Source: Saccharopolyspora shandongensis (GTDB taxonomy: Bacteria; Actinomycetota; Actinomycetes; Mycobacteriales; Pseudonocardiaceae). Taken from it: a DNA stretch of 64,000 nucleotides. The position numbers were made by a program, and so were the translations under genes. The notes beneath the pieces were generated by a model, which saw only the letters and a program-made list of their open reading frames with translations, searched no databases and was not told where the DNA came from. The stretch is from assembly GCF_900106995.1 (NCBI RefSeq), contig NZ_FNOK01000031.1, positions 43,807 through 107,806 of the forward strand, read 5' to 3'. Positions 31,563 to 40,387 of the stretch are shown piece by piece (within the stretch, counting starts at the first letter, position 1; each line of letters begins with the position of its first letter).

Positions 31563-33503
31563 GTGAGCAACACCGAACTGTTGAGCAGCGAGGCGACCAA
31601 CGCCTCTTCGGCTGGCCAGCAGGAATCCGAGGCCAACGGAACCCCGCGGCGACGCGGCGGACTCTCCGGCATGGTCCTTGCCGAACTGCGCCAACTCGCG
31701 GGGGAACTGGGGATCGAGACTGGTGGCCTGCGCAAGGGTGACCTGATCGCCGCCATCAAGGAGAAGCAGGGCGGCACCACGGCGCCGAAGACCCGCGCCA
31801 CCAAGAAGAGCCCGGCCCGCGCCGAGGAGGCCCCGGCCGCCAAGGCCCACCAGCCGGCGCTGGACGAGACCGAGACCGAGGCCGCCCCGCGCGAGACCGC
31901 GGCCGAGTCCGGCACCAACGGCGCTCCCACCCGCGGCCGCGGCCGCCGCGCGCAGGCCGCCGAGCCGGCCGCCGGCGGCGAGGACGACAGCCGTCGCAGC
32001 GGCAACCGCCGCCGCCGCTCGTCCGGGCGGGCCGGCACGGCCGCCGAGTCGGGCGGTGAAGAGCAGCGCGAGCGCAAGTCGGACAGCCGCCAGGAGCGCG
32101 ACAGCCGGCAGGACCGGGGGGAGCGCCAGGAGCGGGACAACCGCCAGGAGCAGCGCGGCAACCGGCAGGACCGCGACAACCGGCAGGACCGGGACAACCG
32201 GCAGGACCGGGACAACCGGCAGGACCGGGACCGCGACAACCGGCAGCAGGACGACGATGACGACGAGGGTGGTCGTCGGGGTCGTGGCCGCCGGTTCCGC
32301 GACCGCCGCCGCAACCGCGGCCGCGGCGAGGGCGGCGGTGGCGAGCCGGAGGTCCGCGAGGACGACGTGCTGCTGCCGGTGGCCGGCATCCTGGACGTGC
32401 TGGAGAACTACGCCTTCGTGCGCACCTCCGGCTACCTGGCCGGCCCGAACGACGTCTACGTGTCGCTGTCGCTGGTCCGCAAGTACGGGCTGCGCCGCGG
32501 CGACGCCATCAAGGGCGCCATCCGGCAGCCGCGGGAGGGCGAGCAGCAGCGGCAGAAGTTCAACCCGCTGGTGCGGGTGGACTCCATCAACGGCCTGGAG
32601 CCGGACGCGTCGAAGAACCGTCCCGAGTTCCACAAGCTGACCCCGCTCTACCCCAACGAGCGGCTGCGCCTCGAAACCGAGCCGCACAACCTGACCGGCC
32701 GGATCATCGACCTGGTGATGCCCGTCGGCAAGGGGCAGCGCGCGCTGATCGTCTCGCCGCCGAAGGCCGGTAAGACGATGGTGCTGCAGGCGATCGCCAA
32801 CGCGATCACCACCAACAACCCCGAGTGCCACCTGATGGTCGTCCTCGCCGACGAGCGTCCGGAAGAGGTCACCGACATGCAGCGCTCGGTCAAGGGTGAG
32901 GTCATCGCCTCCACCTTCGACCGGCCGCCGTCGGACCACACCACGGTCGCCGAGCTGTCCATCGAGCGGGCCAAGCGGCTCGTCGAGATGGGCCACGACG
33001 TGGTCGTCCTGCTGGACTCGATCACCCGGCTGGGCCGCGCCTACAACCTGGCGGCCCCGGCGTCCGGGCGAATCCTGTCCGGTGGTGTGGACTCCACGGC
33101 GCTGTACCCGCCGAAGCGGTTCCTCGGCGCGGCCCGCAACATCGAGAACGGCGGCTCGCTGACCATCTTCGCCACGGCGCTGGTGGAGACCGGATCCACG
33201 ATGGACACGGTCATCTTCGAGGAGTTCAAGGGCACCGGTAACGCGGAGCTGAAGCTGGACCGCAAGCTCGCGGACAAGCGGCTGTTCCCGGCGGTGGACG
33301 TGGACTCCTCCAGCACCCGCAAGGACGAGATCCTGCTCTCGCCCGACGAGCTGGCCGTCACGCACAAGCTGCGCCGGGTGCTCGCCGCGCTCGACGCGCA
33401 GCAGGCACTGGAACTCCTGCAGGACCGGCTGCGCAAGACGCGCACCAACATCGAGTTCCTGATGCAGGTCGCCAAGACCACCCCGGGCAAGGACGACGAC
33501 TGA
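31563..33503 (+). CDS. rho: Transcription termination factor Rho
   Basis: 646 aa, longer than the about 420 aa of E. coli Rho. An N-terminal SAP-like Rho_N domain (LAELRQLAGELGIETGG) is followed by an about 200-residue disordered insert rich in Arg, Asp, Asn and Gln, typical for actinobacteria. Then come the RNA-binding cold-shock-like domain (GILDVLENYAFVRTSGYL), Walker A PPKAGKT, Walker B VVVLLDS and the R/Q loops (ILSGGVDSTALYPPKRF). Hexameric helicase ending transcripts. GTG start with GGAAGG upstream. Confidence 0.97.
   Translation: MSNTELLSSEATNASSAGQQESEANGTPRRRGGLSGMVLAELRQLAGELGIETGGLRKGDLIAAIKEKQGGTTAPKTRATKKSPARAEEAPAAKAHQPALDETETEAAPRETAAESGTNGAPTRGRGRRAQAAEPAAGGEDDSRRSGNRRRRSSGRAGTAAESGGEEQRERKSDSRQERDSRQDRGERQERDNRQEQRGNRQDRDNRQDRDNRQDRDNRQDRDRDNRQQDDDDDEGGRRGRGRRFRDRRRNRGRGEGGGGEPEVREDDVLLPVAGILDVLENYAFVRTSGYLAGPNDVYVSLSLVRKYGLRRGDAIKGAIRQPREGEQQRQKFNPLVRVDSINGLEPDASKNRPEFHKLTPLYPNERLRLETEPHNLTGRIIDLVMPVGKGQRALIVSPPKAGKTMVLQAIANAITTNNPECHLMVVLADERPEEVTDMQRSVKGEVIASTFDRPPSDHTTVAELSIERAKRLVEMGHDVVVLLDSITRLGRAYNLAAPASGRILSGGVDSTALYPPKRFLGAARNIENGGSLTIFATALVETGSTMDTVIFEEFKGTGNAELKLDRKLADKRLFPAVDVDSSSTRKDEILLSPDELAVTHKLRRVLAALDAQQALELLQDRLRKTRTNIEFLMQVAKTTPGKDDD
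32157..32249 (+). repeat. 18-bp tandem repeats in the rho insert
   Basis: The unit GACAACCGGCAGGACCGG occurs three times exactly (32175, 32193, 32211) with degenerate copies on both sides, encoding DNRQDR. It lies in the disordered insert of Rho, so copy number may vary between strains without breaking the frame. Confidence 0.85.
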
Positions 33504-33540
33504 CGGTTCCGACCGCCAGCCCGGTTCCTCGACCGACGGC

Positions 33541-33570
33541 AGGGCCCGCACCGACCCCGGTGCGGGCCCT
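33541..33570 (+). terminator. Terminator after rho, 13-bp stem
   Basis: 33541-33553 and 33558-33570 are exact complements with a 4-nt loop, 37 nt after the rho stop. Confidence 0.8.
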
Positions 33571-33592
33571 GCCGCATTTCCGGGCGCGGGAC

Positions 33593-33646
33593 GCGAGCAT
33601 GGGAACTTTCCTGTCACCGCTTTGACAGGAAAGTTCCCATGCTCGC
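33593..33646. repeat. Dispersed palindromic repeat, full form (copy 3)
   Basis: Arms of 24 bp (33593-33616, 33623-33646) are exact complements around CCGCTT. It lies between the rho terminator and the convergent membrane-protein gene, 12 nt from its stop. Confidence 0.9.
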
Positions 33647-33658
33647 ACCTGCGGAGCG

Positions 33659-34099
33659 TCAGGCCCGGGCGCACTCCGGGGCGTCGCGGTCGCGGTGGGC
33701 GCGGACCAGCAGGGTGGCCAGCAGCGCGGCGGCGGCCGGGCCGATGGCGAGCGCGGCGAAGACCGGCATCCGCAGCCCGTCCAGGGCGAGGGCGCCGGCC
33801 ACCATCAGCAGCGGGTAGCCGAACCGCAGGCTGCGCCGCCACCCGGAGGTCCAGCGGACGTGGTTGGCGCTGAGCACGGTCAGCGCGGCGGCGGAGCCGA
33901 ACAGCAGTGGAGCGGAGAGGTCCAGGTCCTGGTCGAAGCTCACGTGCTGCACGAGCAGCACGTCGAGCAGGGCGGCGACGCCGGCTGCGCTGCAGAGGAA
34001 GAGCAGGGGGAGGGAAACCCACGTCCGCAGCGTGAGCTTTCCCAGGACCGAACAGAGCAGCACGCGTAGAGGATGAACGGCGGACCGCCCCGGTTGCAC
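33659..34099 (-). CDS. Hypothetical multi-pass membrane protein
   Basis: 146 aa with about four hydrophobic segments (WVSLPLLFLCSAAGVAALLDVLL, APLLFGSAAALTVLSA, FGYPLLMVAGALALDGL, FAALAIGPAAAALLATLLV). No family recognised and the exact start is uncertain; no convincing RBS for the ATG 34099. It converges on rho and is divergent from rpmE. Confidence 0.5.
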   Translation of the reverse strand: MQPGRSAVHPLRVLLCSVLGKLTLRTWVSLPLLFLCSAAGVAALLDVLLVQHVSFDQDLDLSAPLLFGSAAALTVLSANHVRWTSGWRRSLRFGYPLLMVAGALALDGLRMPVFAALAIGPAAAALLATLLVRAHRDRDAPECARA

Positions 34100-34296
34100 C
34101 CCCGGCTCGGGGCTGCTCGCCAGGCGGTTCCTCTGGTGCGTTGGACGGTTGCCCGGGGCCCGCCGGAATACCGGACGGGCACCCTGCGTTGCAGGTCACG
34201 AGCCCTGGTCTGGCAGAATGCAGGGTTGATCCGGCACCGGTTCACCGCGCGGCAGCGGCCGCGTGGACCCGGCGGCCAACTAGAGAGGACAAGCCG

Positions 34297-34518
34297 TTGA
34301 AGAGTGGCATCCACCCCGAGTACGTGGTGACGCAGGTCAACTGCGGTTGCGGTAACAGCTTCACGACCCGCAGCACCCGCAAGACCGGCCAGATCACCGT
34401 CGAGGTCTGCTCGAACTGCCACCCGTTCTACACGGGCAAGCAGAAGATCCTGGACACCGGCGGTCGCGTGGCTCGCTTCGAGGCCCGCTACGGCAAGCGC
34501 CAGAAGACGCAGAAGTAG
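34297..34518 (+). CDS. rpmE: 50S ribosomal protein L31 (zinc-binding form)
   Basis: 73 aa from TTG 34297, preceded by GAGAGGA; the product KSGIHPEYVVTQVNCGCGNSF begins exactly like L31. Cysteines CGC and CSNC are the zinc ligands of the C+ type, so it is the zinc-replete L31. A strong terminator follows. Synteny rho-rpmE-prfA-prmC is universal in actinobacteria. Confidence 0.95.
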   Translation: MKSGIHPEYVVTQVNCGCGNSFTTRSTRKTGQITVEVCSNCHPFYTGKQKILDTGGRVARFEARYGKRQKTQK

Positions 34519-34525
34519 CTGCACC

Positions 34526-34568
34526 GACGGCGCCCGTCCCACGCGAACAGCGCGGGACGGGCGCCGTC
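34526..34568 (+). terminator. Terminator after rpmE, 15-bp stem
   Basis: 34526-34540 and 34554-34568 are exact complements with a 13-nt loop, 8 nt after the rpmE stop. Confidence 0.8.
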
Positions 34569-34615
34569 GCCGCGTTTGGTGTCCGAACGTCCGCAGCAAG
34601 TGAAGAGGGTCGCCA

Positions 34616-35683
34616 GTGGAGACATCGAAGCTCGAGGGGCTGCTCGCCGAGTACGTGGAGCTGGAGCAGCGGCTGGCCGATCCCGGCGTGCACGCCGATC
34701 AGGCGAACGCCCGCAAGCTCGGTCGCCGCTACGCCGAGCTCACCCCGGTCGTGCGCACCGCGCGGGAACTCGACCAGACGCGGTCCGACCTGGACACCGC
34801 TCGCGAGTTCGCCGCCGAGGACGCCACCTTCGCGGAGGAGGCCGACCGGCTCGCCGAGGCGATCCCGCCGCTTGAGGAGAAGCTCACCGAACTGCTGCTG
34901 CCCCGCGACCCGCACGACGGCTCCGACGTGCTGCTGGAGGTCAAATCCGGCGAGGGCGGCGAGGAGTCCGCGCTGTTCGCGGGCGACCTGCTGCGCATGT
35001 ACCTGCGGTTCGCGGAGCGCCAGGGCTGGCGGGCCGAGGTGCTGGACAAGACCGAGTCCGACCTCGGCGGCTACAAGGACGCCACGGTCGCGATCAAGGC
35101 CAAGGCCGGCGACACCAGCCCCGACGGCGTGTGGTCGCGGCTGAAGTTCGAGGGTGGCGTGCACCGCGTGCAGCGGGTGCCGGTCACCGAGTCGCAGGGC
35201 CGGGTGCACACCTCTGCTGCGGGCGTCCTCGTCTACCCCGAGCCGGAGGAGGTCGAGGTCGAGGTCGACGAGAAGGACCTGCGCATCGACGTCTACCGGT
35301 CGTCCGGGCCCGGCGGGCAGAGCGTGAACACCACCGACTCGGCGGTGCGGATCACCCACCTGCCGACCGGCATCGTGGTGTCCTGCCAGAACGAGAAGTC
35401 GCAGCTGCAGAACAAGCACCGCGCCATCCAGGTGCTCAAGGCCCGGCTGCAGGCCCACGCCGAGGAGGAGGCCGAGCGGGAGGCCGCGGAGGCCCGGCGC
35501 AGCCAGGTGCGCACAGTGGACCGTTCGGAGCGCATCCGCACCTACAACTTCCCGGAGAACCGCATCTCCGACCACCGGGTGAACTACAAGGCCTACAACC
35601 TGGACCAGGTCCTGGACGGCGACCTGGAGGCGGTCGTGACCGCCCTCCTCGCCGCCGACAGGAAAGAGCGACTCGCGCTCTAA
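34616..35683 (+). CDS. prfA: Peptide chain release factor 1
   Basis: 355 aa, GTG start. The catalytic GGQ tripeptide is at 233-235 and the anticodon-like tripeptide PVT at 189-191 (the P-x-T type identifies RF1, reading UAA/UAG, rather than RF2's SPF). Usual length for the family. The GGQ glutamine is methylated by PrmC, encoded just downstream. Confidence 0.96.
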   Translation: METSKLEGLLAEYVELEQRLADPGVHADQANARKLGRRYAELTPVVRTARELDQTRSDLDTAREFAAEDATFAEEADRLAEAIPPLEEKLTELLLPRDPHDGSDVLLEVKSGEGGEESALFAGDLLRMYLRFAERQGWRAEVLDKTESDLGGYKDATVAIKAKAGDTSPDGVWSRLKFEGGVHRVQRVPVTESQGRVHTSAAGVLVYPEPEEVEVEVDEKDLRIDVYRSSGPGGQSVNTTDSAVRITHLPTGIVVSCQNEKSQLQNKHRAIQVLKARLQAHAEEEAEREAAEARRSQVRTVDRSERIRTYNFPENRISDHRVNYKAYNLDQVLDGDLEAVVTALLAADRKERLAL

Positions 35684-35692
35684 GCTGAACGC

Positions 35693-36571
35693 GTGACGCG
35701 ACAGCCCCTGCGCCTGGCCATCCTCGAGGCGGAACGCATCCTCGCCGCTGCGGGCGTGGCGAGCCCGCGCACCGATGCGGAGCTGCTGGCCGCGCACCTG
35801 CTCGGCGTCGAACGCACCAAGCTGATGATGGTGCCGCTGGTGGATCCACCGGTGGTCCAGGCGCTGCACGAGCTGGTGCGCCGCCGGGCGGCGCGGGTGC
35901 CGCTGCAGCACCTCACCGGCGACGCCTCGCTCGGCAACGTGACGCTCAGCGTCGGGCCCGGGGTGTTCGTGCCCAGGCCGGAGACCGAGCTGCTGCTCGC
36001 GTGGGGCCTGGCGACGCTGGAGGGCGTGGACCGGCCGGTCGTGGTGGACCTCTGCACCGGGTCCGGGGCGCTGGCGCTGGCGATGGCCAACGCCCGCCCG
36101 GACGCCACCGTGCACGCGGTGGAGAAGGAACCCGCCGCGCTGGCCTGGGCGCGTCGCAACGCCGACCAGCAGGCGCAGGCCGGTGACACCCCGATCCGCC
36201 TGTACGCGGGCGATGTCACCGACCCGATGGTGTTCATGGAGCTGGAGGGCCTGGTCGACCTGGTCCTCTGCAATCCGCCCTACGTGCCGGAGGGCACGCC
36301 GGTGCCGCCGGAGGTCCGCAACCACGACCCGCACGAGGCGGTGTTCGGCGGCCGCGACGGCCTCGACGTGGTCCGGCACGTCGTCGGCTGCGCGGCGCGG
36401 CTGCTGCGGCCCGGCGGTGGGGTGGCGATCGAGCACGACGACACCCACGGCGGTTCGGTGCCCGCCCTGCTGCGCGCCCGCCGCGTCCTCGAAGACGTGC
36501 AGGAGCACACCGACCTGGCCGGTCGCCCCCGCTTCGCCACCGCCCGCCGCACCCCGCCGCCGACGTCCTGA
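35693..36571 (+). CDS. prmC: Release factor glutamine methyltransferase
   Basis: 292 aa. SAM-binding VVDLCTGSGALALAMA and the catalytic NPPY in LVLCNPPYVPEG; N-terminal helical domain with EAERILAAAGVASPRTDAELLAAHLLG. It methylates the GGQ glutamine of RF1/RF2. GTG 35693; TAAGCT, which also supplies the end of prfA, lies 6 nt upstream, so a leaderless start is possible besides cotranscription with prfA. Confidence 0.95.
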   Translation: MTRQPLRLAILEAERILAAAGVASPRTDAELLAAHLLGVERTKLMMVPLVDPPVVQALHELVRRRAARVPLQHLTGDASLGNVTLSVGPGVFVPRPETELLLAWGLATLEGVDRPVVVDLCTGSGALALAMANARPDATVHAVEKEPAALAWARRNADQQAQAGDTPIRLYAGDVTDPMVFMELEGLVDLVLCNPPYVPEGTPVPPEVRNHDPHEAVFGGRDGLDVVRHVVGCAARLLRPGGGVAIEHDDTHGGSVPALLRARRVLEDVQEHTDLAGRPRFATARRTPPPTS

Positions 36572-36580
36572 CCTGCGGTT

Positions 36581-36602
36581 TGACAGGAAGGTTCCCATGC
36601 TC
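36581..36602 (+). repeat. Dispersed repeat, single arm (copy 4)
   Basis: Single arm, same orientation as copies 2, 6 and 7, in the 48-bp gap between convergent prmC and the hydrolase gene. Confidence 0.9.
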
Positions 36603-36619
36603 CCGCCACCCCGCAGGGG

Positions 36620-37486
36620 TCAGTGGGCGTTGACGAACTCGCGGAGCAGGGCGTTGAACTCGTTGGGCTTCTCGCGGTTCGGCCAGTGGCCGGCGCCGGA
36701 GATTACCCGCAGCGACGAGCCCGGGATCGCGTCCGCGGCGTCGCGGGCCGCCGACACCGGCACGATGGCGTCCCGCTCGCCGTGGATCACCATCACCGGG
36801 CACTGGATGCGGTCCAGGTGCGGGAGGTGGTTGATCCGCATCGCCCGCCGGTCGACGGCGTCGGCGTGCCAGTCGGCGAACACCGAGCCCCGCGCGCCGG
36901 CCTCGGCGACGACCTCGTCGACAATGGACTCCAGGTCCGGCACGGCCTGCGCGCCCGCGAAGAAACCCCGCGTCAGCGCCAGCCGGGCGAAGGATCGGTT
37001 GAGCCGCAACAACTTCGCGGCCAGCGGCCCGGCGAACCGGGTGCGCAGCAGCGCGTAGGTCAGGAAGTGGTGCGGCATCTTGTGCTGCATGCCGGTGCTG
37101 TCCACAAGCACCAGTCCGCGCACCCGCTGCGGATTGCGCAGCGCGAAGCCGGCCGCGATGCTGCCGCCCATCGACAGGCCCACCAGAACGGCGTCCGGCA
37201 CCCGCCAGGCGTCCAGCAGCCAGCGCAGCACCTCTTCGAAGGTGCGCTGGTTGGCGCTGCCGCGCCACGGCATGCTGCCGCCCTGGCCGGGCAGATCCGG
37301 CGCGAACACCCGGTGGTCGGCGGCCAGCACGCCGATCGCGTGCCGCCAGGCCAGCATCGCGTTGTCCGGCCCGCCGCCGTGCAGCAGGACGATCGCCGGG
37401 CCGCTGGAACCCGCCCGGTAGAAGCGGATCTTCCCGGCCGGGAACTCGATCTGGTCGACCTCGACACCCTGGGGTGGGGCGGTCAT
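36620..37486 (-). CDS. Alpha/beta-fold hydrolase
   Basis: 288 aa from ATG 37486, GAGGAGA upstream. Oxyanion HGGGPDN, nucleophile Ser in GLSMGG, acid Asp in HGERDAIVP and His in GAGHWPNREKP form a complete catalytic triad. Sequence style is close to the meta-cleavage product hydrolase/haloperoxidase-like group (PGQGGS, lid domain with many Arg/Phe). Substrate unknown. It is an insertion relative to the standard prmC-tsaC order. Confidence 0.85.
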   Translation of the reverse strand: MTAPPQGVEVDQIEFPAGKIRFYRAGSSGPAIVLLHGGGPDNAMLAWRHAIGVLAADHRVFAPDLPGQGGSMPWRGSANQRTFEEVLRWLLDAWRVPDAVLVGLSMGGSIAAGFALRNPQRVRGLVLVDSTGMQHKMPHHFLTYALLRTRFAGPLAAKLLRLNRSFARLALTRGFFAGAQAVPDLESIVDEVVAEAGARGSVFADWHADAVDRRAMRINHLPHLDRIQCPVMVIHGERDAIVPVSAARDAADAIPGSSLRVISGAGHWPNREKPNEFNALLREFVNAH

Positions 37487-37681
37487 TCGCTCTCCTCGCA
37501 TTTCGTCGCAGTTCCGTGCCCGCTTCCGGCAGGCGCCCGAACGCCACCGGCGTTGCCCGGTGCGGGCACACCCAACGGATCTTGGTCGAGCGACCCGGTG
37601 TTACTGGGGTCGAATATTCCCGGACGGGGATCGACGGCACCACTCGAACGGGTCGAACGGGGGGCGTGCCAGGATTCGGGT

Positions 37682-38332
37682 GTGAGCACCGTCTATGACT
37701 GCACCAGTCCGGACAGCCGCGAAGAGGGCCTGGCCGCCGCGGCCAACACGGTTCGCGCGGGCGGACTGGTCGTGCTGCCCACCGACACCGTCTACGGCAT
37801 CGGCGCGGACGCCTTCGACGCCAACGCAGTGCACGCCCTGCTCGCCGCCAAGGGGCGCGGCCCGGACATGCCGGTGCCGGTGCTGGTCGGCTCCTGGTCC
37901 ACTGTGGATGGGCTGGTGATGTCGGTCCCGCAGCAGGCGCGGGCGCTGATCGAGGCGTTCTGGCCCGGCGGGCTGTCGCTGGTGCTGCCGCAGGCGCCGT
38001 CGTTGTCCTGGGACCTCGGCAACACCCGGGGCACGGTGAACCTGCGGATGCCGCTGCACCCGGTGGCCCTGGACCTGCTGCGCGAGGTCGGCCCGATGGC
38101 CGTCTCCAGCGCCAATCGCACCGGCCAGCCGCCGGCCGCCAGCGCCGGCCAGGCGCGCGAGCAGCTCGGCGACTCGGTGCAGGTCTACCTGGACGGCGGC
38201 CCGTCCGGGGAACCGGTGGCCTCCACCATCGTCGACCTCACCCAGGGCACGCCGCGGGTGCTGCGGGAGGGCGCGGTGAGCCTCGCCGACCTGTCCGAGG
38301 TGCTCGGGGAGGACCTCGAAGCGGACCGGTGA
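37682..38332 (+). CDS. tsaC: L-threonylcarbamoyladenylate synthase (Sua5/YrdC family)
   Basis: 216 aa. KxR...SxN type family motifs: GGLVVLPTDTVYGIGADAF, AKGRGPDMPVPVLVG, FWPGGLSLVLP, and VSSANRTGQPPA. Makes threonylcarbamoyl-AMP for t6A37 tRNA modification. GTG 37682 has no RBS; CAGGAT lies 6 nt upstream, so leaderless translation is likely. The equivalent mycobacterial gene occupies the same place between prmC and rfe/wecA. Confidence 0.93.
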   Translation: MSTVYDCTSPDSREEGLAAAANTVRAGGLVVLPTDTVYGIGADAFDANAVHALLAAKGRGPDMPVPVLVGSWSTVDGLVMSVPQQARALIEAFWPGGLSLVLPQAPSLSWDLGNTRGTVNLRMPLHPVALDLLREVGPMAVSSANRTGQPPAASAGQAREQLGDSVQVYLDGGPSGEPVASTIVDLTQGTPRVLREGAVSLADLSEVLGEDLEADR

Positions 38333-38478
38333 AATCCGTCCGGGCGGGGGCCGATAGCGTTGACTCCGCCAGCCGCAACGTGAACAGCGATGAGGAGCGC
38401 CGGGGTTTGAGCAATCCGTTCTGGGGGCTGAAGTTCGAAATCACGCGGGCCTCGGCCCCGCGCGGGTGAGCCACCGGT

Positions 38479-39648
38479 ATGGACAACGCACCTTGGGCCC
38501 CGGCCGGGCTTCCCGCCCGTGAGTACCTGCTCGTCATGCTCACCGCCGCGGCGGCGACCTTCCTGCTGACCGGACTGGTCCGGCTGCTGGCCTTCCGCGT
38601 CGGCGCCGTCGCGTACCCGCGGCAGCGCGACGTGCACGTCAAGCCGATGCCGCGGATGGGCGGGGTCGCGATGTACGGCGGGGTGCTGGTGGCCATGTTC
38701 CTGGCCGCCAACCTGCCGGCGCTGTCGCGCGGGTTCACCTACTCCAACGACATCCTGGCGGTGGTCATCGCCGGCGGGCTGATCGTCCTCGTCGGCGCGC
38801 TGGACGACCGCTTCGAGCTGGATTCCCTGACGAAGCTCGCCGGCCAGGTCACCGCGGCCGGGATACTGGTCCTCTTCGGCGTCCAGTGGTTCGTGTTCTG
38901 GGTGCCGTGGGGCGGCGCCGAGGGGCACCTGGGGCAGCTCATGGTGCTGGGCAGCAACCAGGGGCAGCTGCTGACGGTGCTGCTGGTCGTGGCGATGATC
39001 AACGCGATGAACTTCGTGGACGGGCTGGACGGCCTGGCCTCCGGCATCGGCCTGGTGTCGGCCACCGCGACGTTCGTGTTCTGCCTCGGCGTGCTGGACC
39101 GGCAGAACGGCGACGTCCAGGCCTACCCGCCGGCGCTGATCGCGGCCGCGATCGCGGGCGCCTGCCTGGGCTTCCTGCCGCACAACTTCCAGCCGGCGAA
39201 GATCTTCATGGGCGACTCGGGTTCGATGCTGATCGGCCTGATGCTGGCCACCGCGAGCACGTCCGCGTCCGGCCGGATGGACTACACCCGCCTGAACCCG
39301 ACCGACAGCATCGCGCTGTTGTCGCCGCTGCTGGTCGTCGCGGCGGTGCTGTTCGTGCCGCTGCTGGACCTCATCATGGCCGTGGTGCGCCGCACCCGGG
39401 CGGGCAAGAGCCCGTTCCACGCCGACAAGATGCACCTGCACCACCGGCTGCTGGAAATCGGGCATTCGCAGCGCCGCGCGGTGCTGCTGATCTACTTGTG
39501 GGCGTCCGTCATAGCCTTCGGCGCGGTGTCGTTGACGCTGTTCAACGCGGTCGTTGTGGCATGGGTCGTAGGCCTGGGGGTGCTGCTGGCGGCTATCATT
39601 TCGGTGATTCCGCGTATGCGCACCCGAGCCGATCGAGAGTCCCGATGA
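38479..39648 (+). CDS. wecA: Undecaprenyl-phosphate GlcNAc-1-phosphate transferase (WecA/Rfe-type)
   Basis: 389 aa, about eleven membrane segments. MraY/WecA family catalytic motifs: GALDDRFELDS, NAMNFVDGLDGLASG, KIFMGDSGSM, and HADKMHLHHRLLEIGH with the HIHH-like signature. In actinobacteria this enzyme starts linker-unit/arabinogalactan or teichoic-type polymer synthesis by putting GlcNAc-1-P on decaprenyl phosphate. ATGA overlap with the following atpI-like gene. Confidence 0.93.
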   Translation: MDNAPWAPAGLPAREYLLVMLTAAAATFLLTGLVRLLAFRVGAVAYPRQRDVHVKPMPRMGGVAMYGGVLVAMFLAANLPALSRGFTYSNDILAVVIAGGLIVLVGALDDRFELDSLTKLAGQVTAAGILVLFGVQWFVFWVPWGGAEGHLGQLMVLGSNQGQLLTVLLVVAMINAMNFVDGLDGLASGIGLVSATATFVFCLGVLDRQNGDVQAYPPALIAAAIAGACLGFLPHNFQPAKIFMGDSGSMLIGLMLATASTSASGRMDYTRLNPTDSIALLSPLLVVAAVLFVPLLDLIMAVVRRTRAGKSPFHADKMHLHHRLLEIGHSQRRAVLLIYLWASVIAFGAVSLTLFNAVVVAWVVGLGVLLAAIISVIPRMRTRADRESR

Positions 39649-40115
39649 GCGAAGCGACCGACACGCCGAACCCCGCCGAGCCGGCCGAGCCCGCTGTGAA
39701 CCCGCACGCCGAAATCGTGCGCCGGCTCGCCGCGGCGATGCTTCGCACCGCCTTGTGGCCGGGTGTGGCGACGGTGGCCATCGGGGCGGTCGTGGCGACC
39801 GTGCTGGTCGGTGTGCCCGGCCTGGTCGGGGCGCTGATCGGCGGCGTTGTGGCGTTCGCCTCGTCGCTGCTGACGATCTGGCTGATGCGGTTCACCGGCG
39901 GCATGAGCCCGCACTTCGTGATGGTGGCCGCGCTCGGCGGCTACGTCGGGAAGATGATCGTGCTGCTGGTGGTGATGACGCTGCTCGGCGGCGTCGAGGC
40001 GATCCACCGGGAATCGTTGGCGTTCACCATGCTGGCCACCGTGATGGTGTGGGCGGGCGCCGAGGTGGTTGCGTTCAAGCGCACCAAGATTCCCACGATC
40101 GTGCCGGGAAGCTGA
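39645..40115 (+). CDS. atpI: ATP synthase protein I-like membrane protein
   Basis: 156 aa, Pro/Glu-rich cytosolic N-terminus, then four membrane segments (LWPGVATVAIGAVVATVLVG, ALIGGVVAFASSLLTIW, FVMVAALGGYVGKMIVLLVV, SLAFTMLATVMVWAGAEVVAF). Position before atpB and topology match the AtpI-like gene of actinobacteria. AtpI helps assembly of the c-ring in other bacteria. Overlaps wecA. Confidence 0.8.
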   Translation: MSEATDTPNPAEPAEPAVNPHAEIVRRLAAAMLRTALWPGVATVAIGAVVATVLVGVPGLVGALIGGVVAFASSLLTIWLMRFTGGMSPHFVMVAALGGYVGKMIVLLVVMTLLGGVEAIHRESLAFTMLATVMVWAGAEVVAFKRTKIPTIVPGS

Positions 40116-40387
40116 TTCGCCTCGACGCGGTTTCCAGGCACCCGGCCGCTGCGCCGGACGAGTGGAAGCGGACCACATGTCGGGAGACTACCTACCCGCT
40201 GGTATCGTCCCGCCGCAGAAGCCTTCCCTGCGCAGCGCGGGTCCAAGGGGTGCACCGAGGCCCCTAGGTCCCACCGGGTGGGGAGGGCCCCTCCGCGTGC
40301 CAGATCGCGTATCAGGTACGTTAAGTGCAAAACGTGACGATTCCCCCGGCAGAGTGAAGTTCACCGGGAGAACCGGAAGGAGCCCAG

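Noticed and set aside
32157..32249. CRISPR-like array
   Set aside because: The repeats are contiguous 18-bp coding units inside rho, without spacers; no CRISPR array or cas gene is seen in the window.
31548..34199. 883-aa minus-strand open frame opposite rho
   Set aside because: Antisense shadow of rho; repetitive Val/Leu/Ala runs mirror the rho insert.
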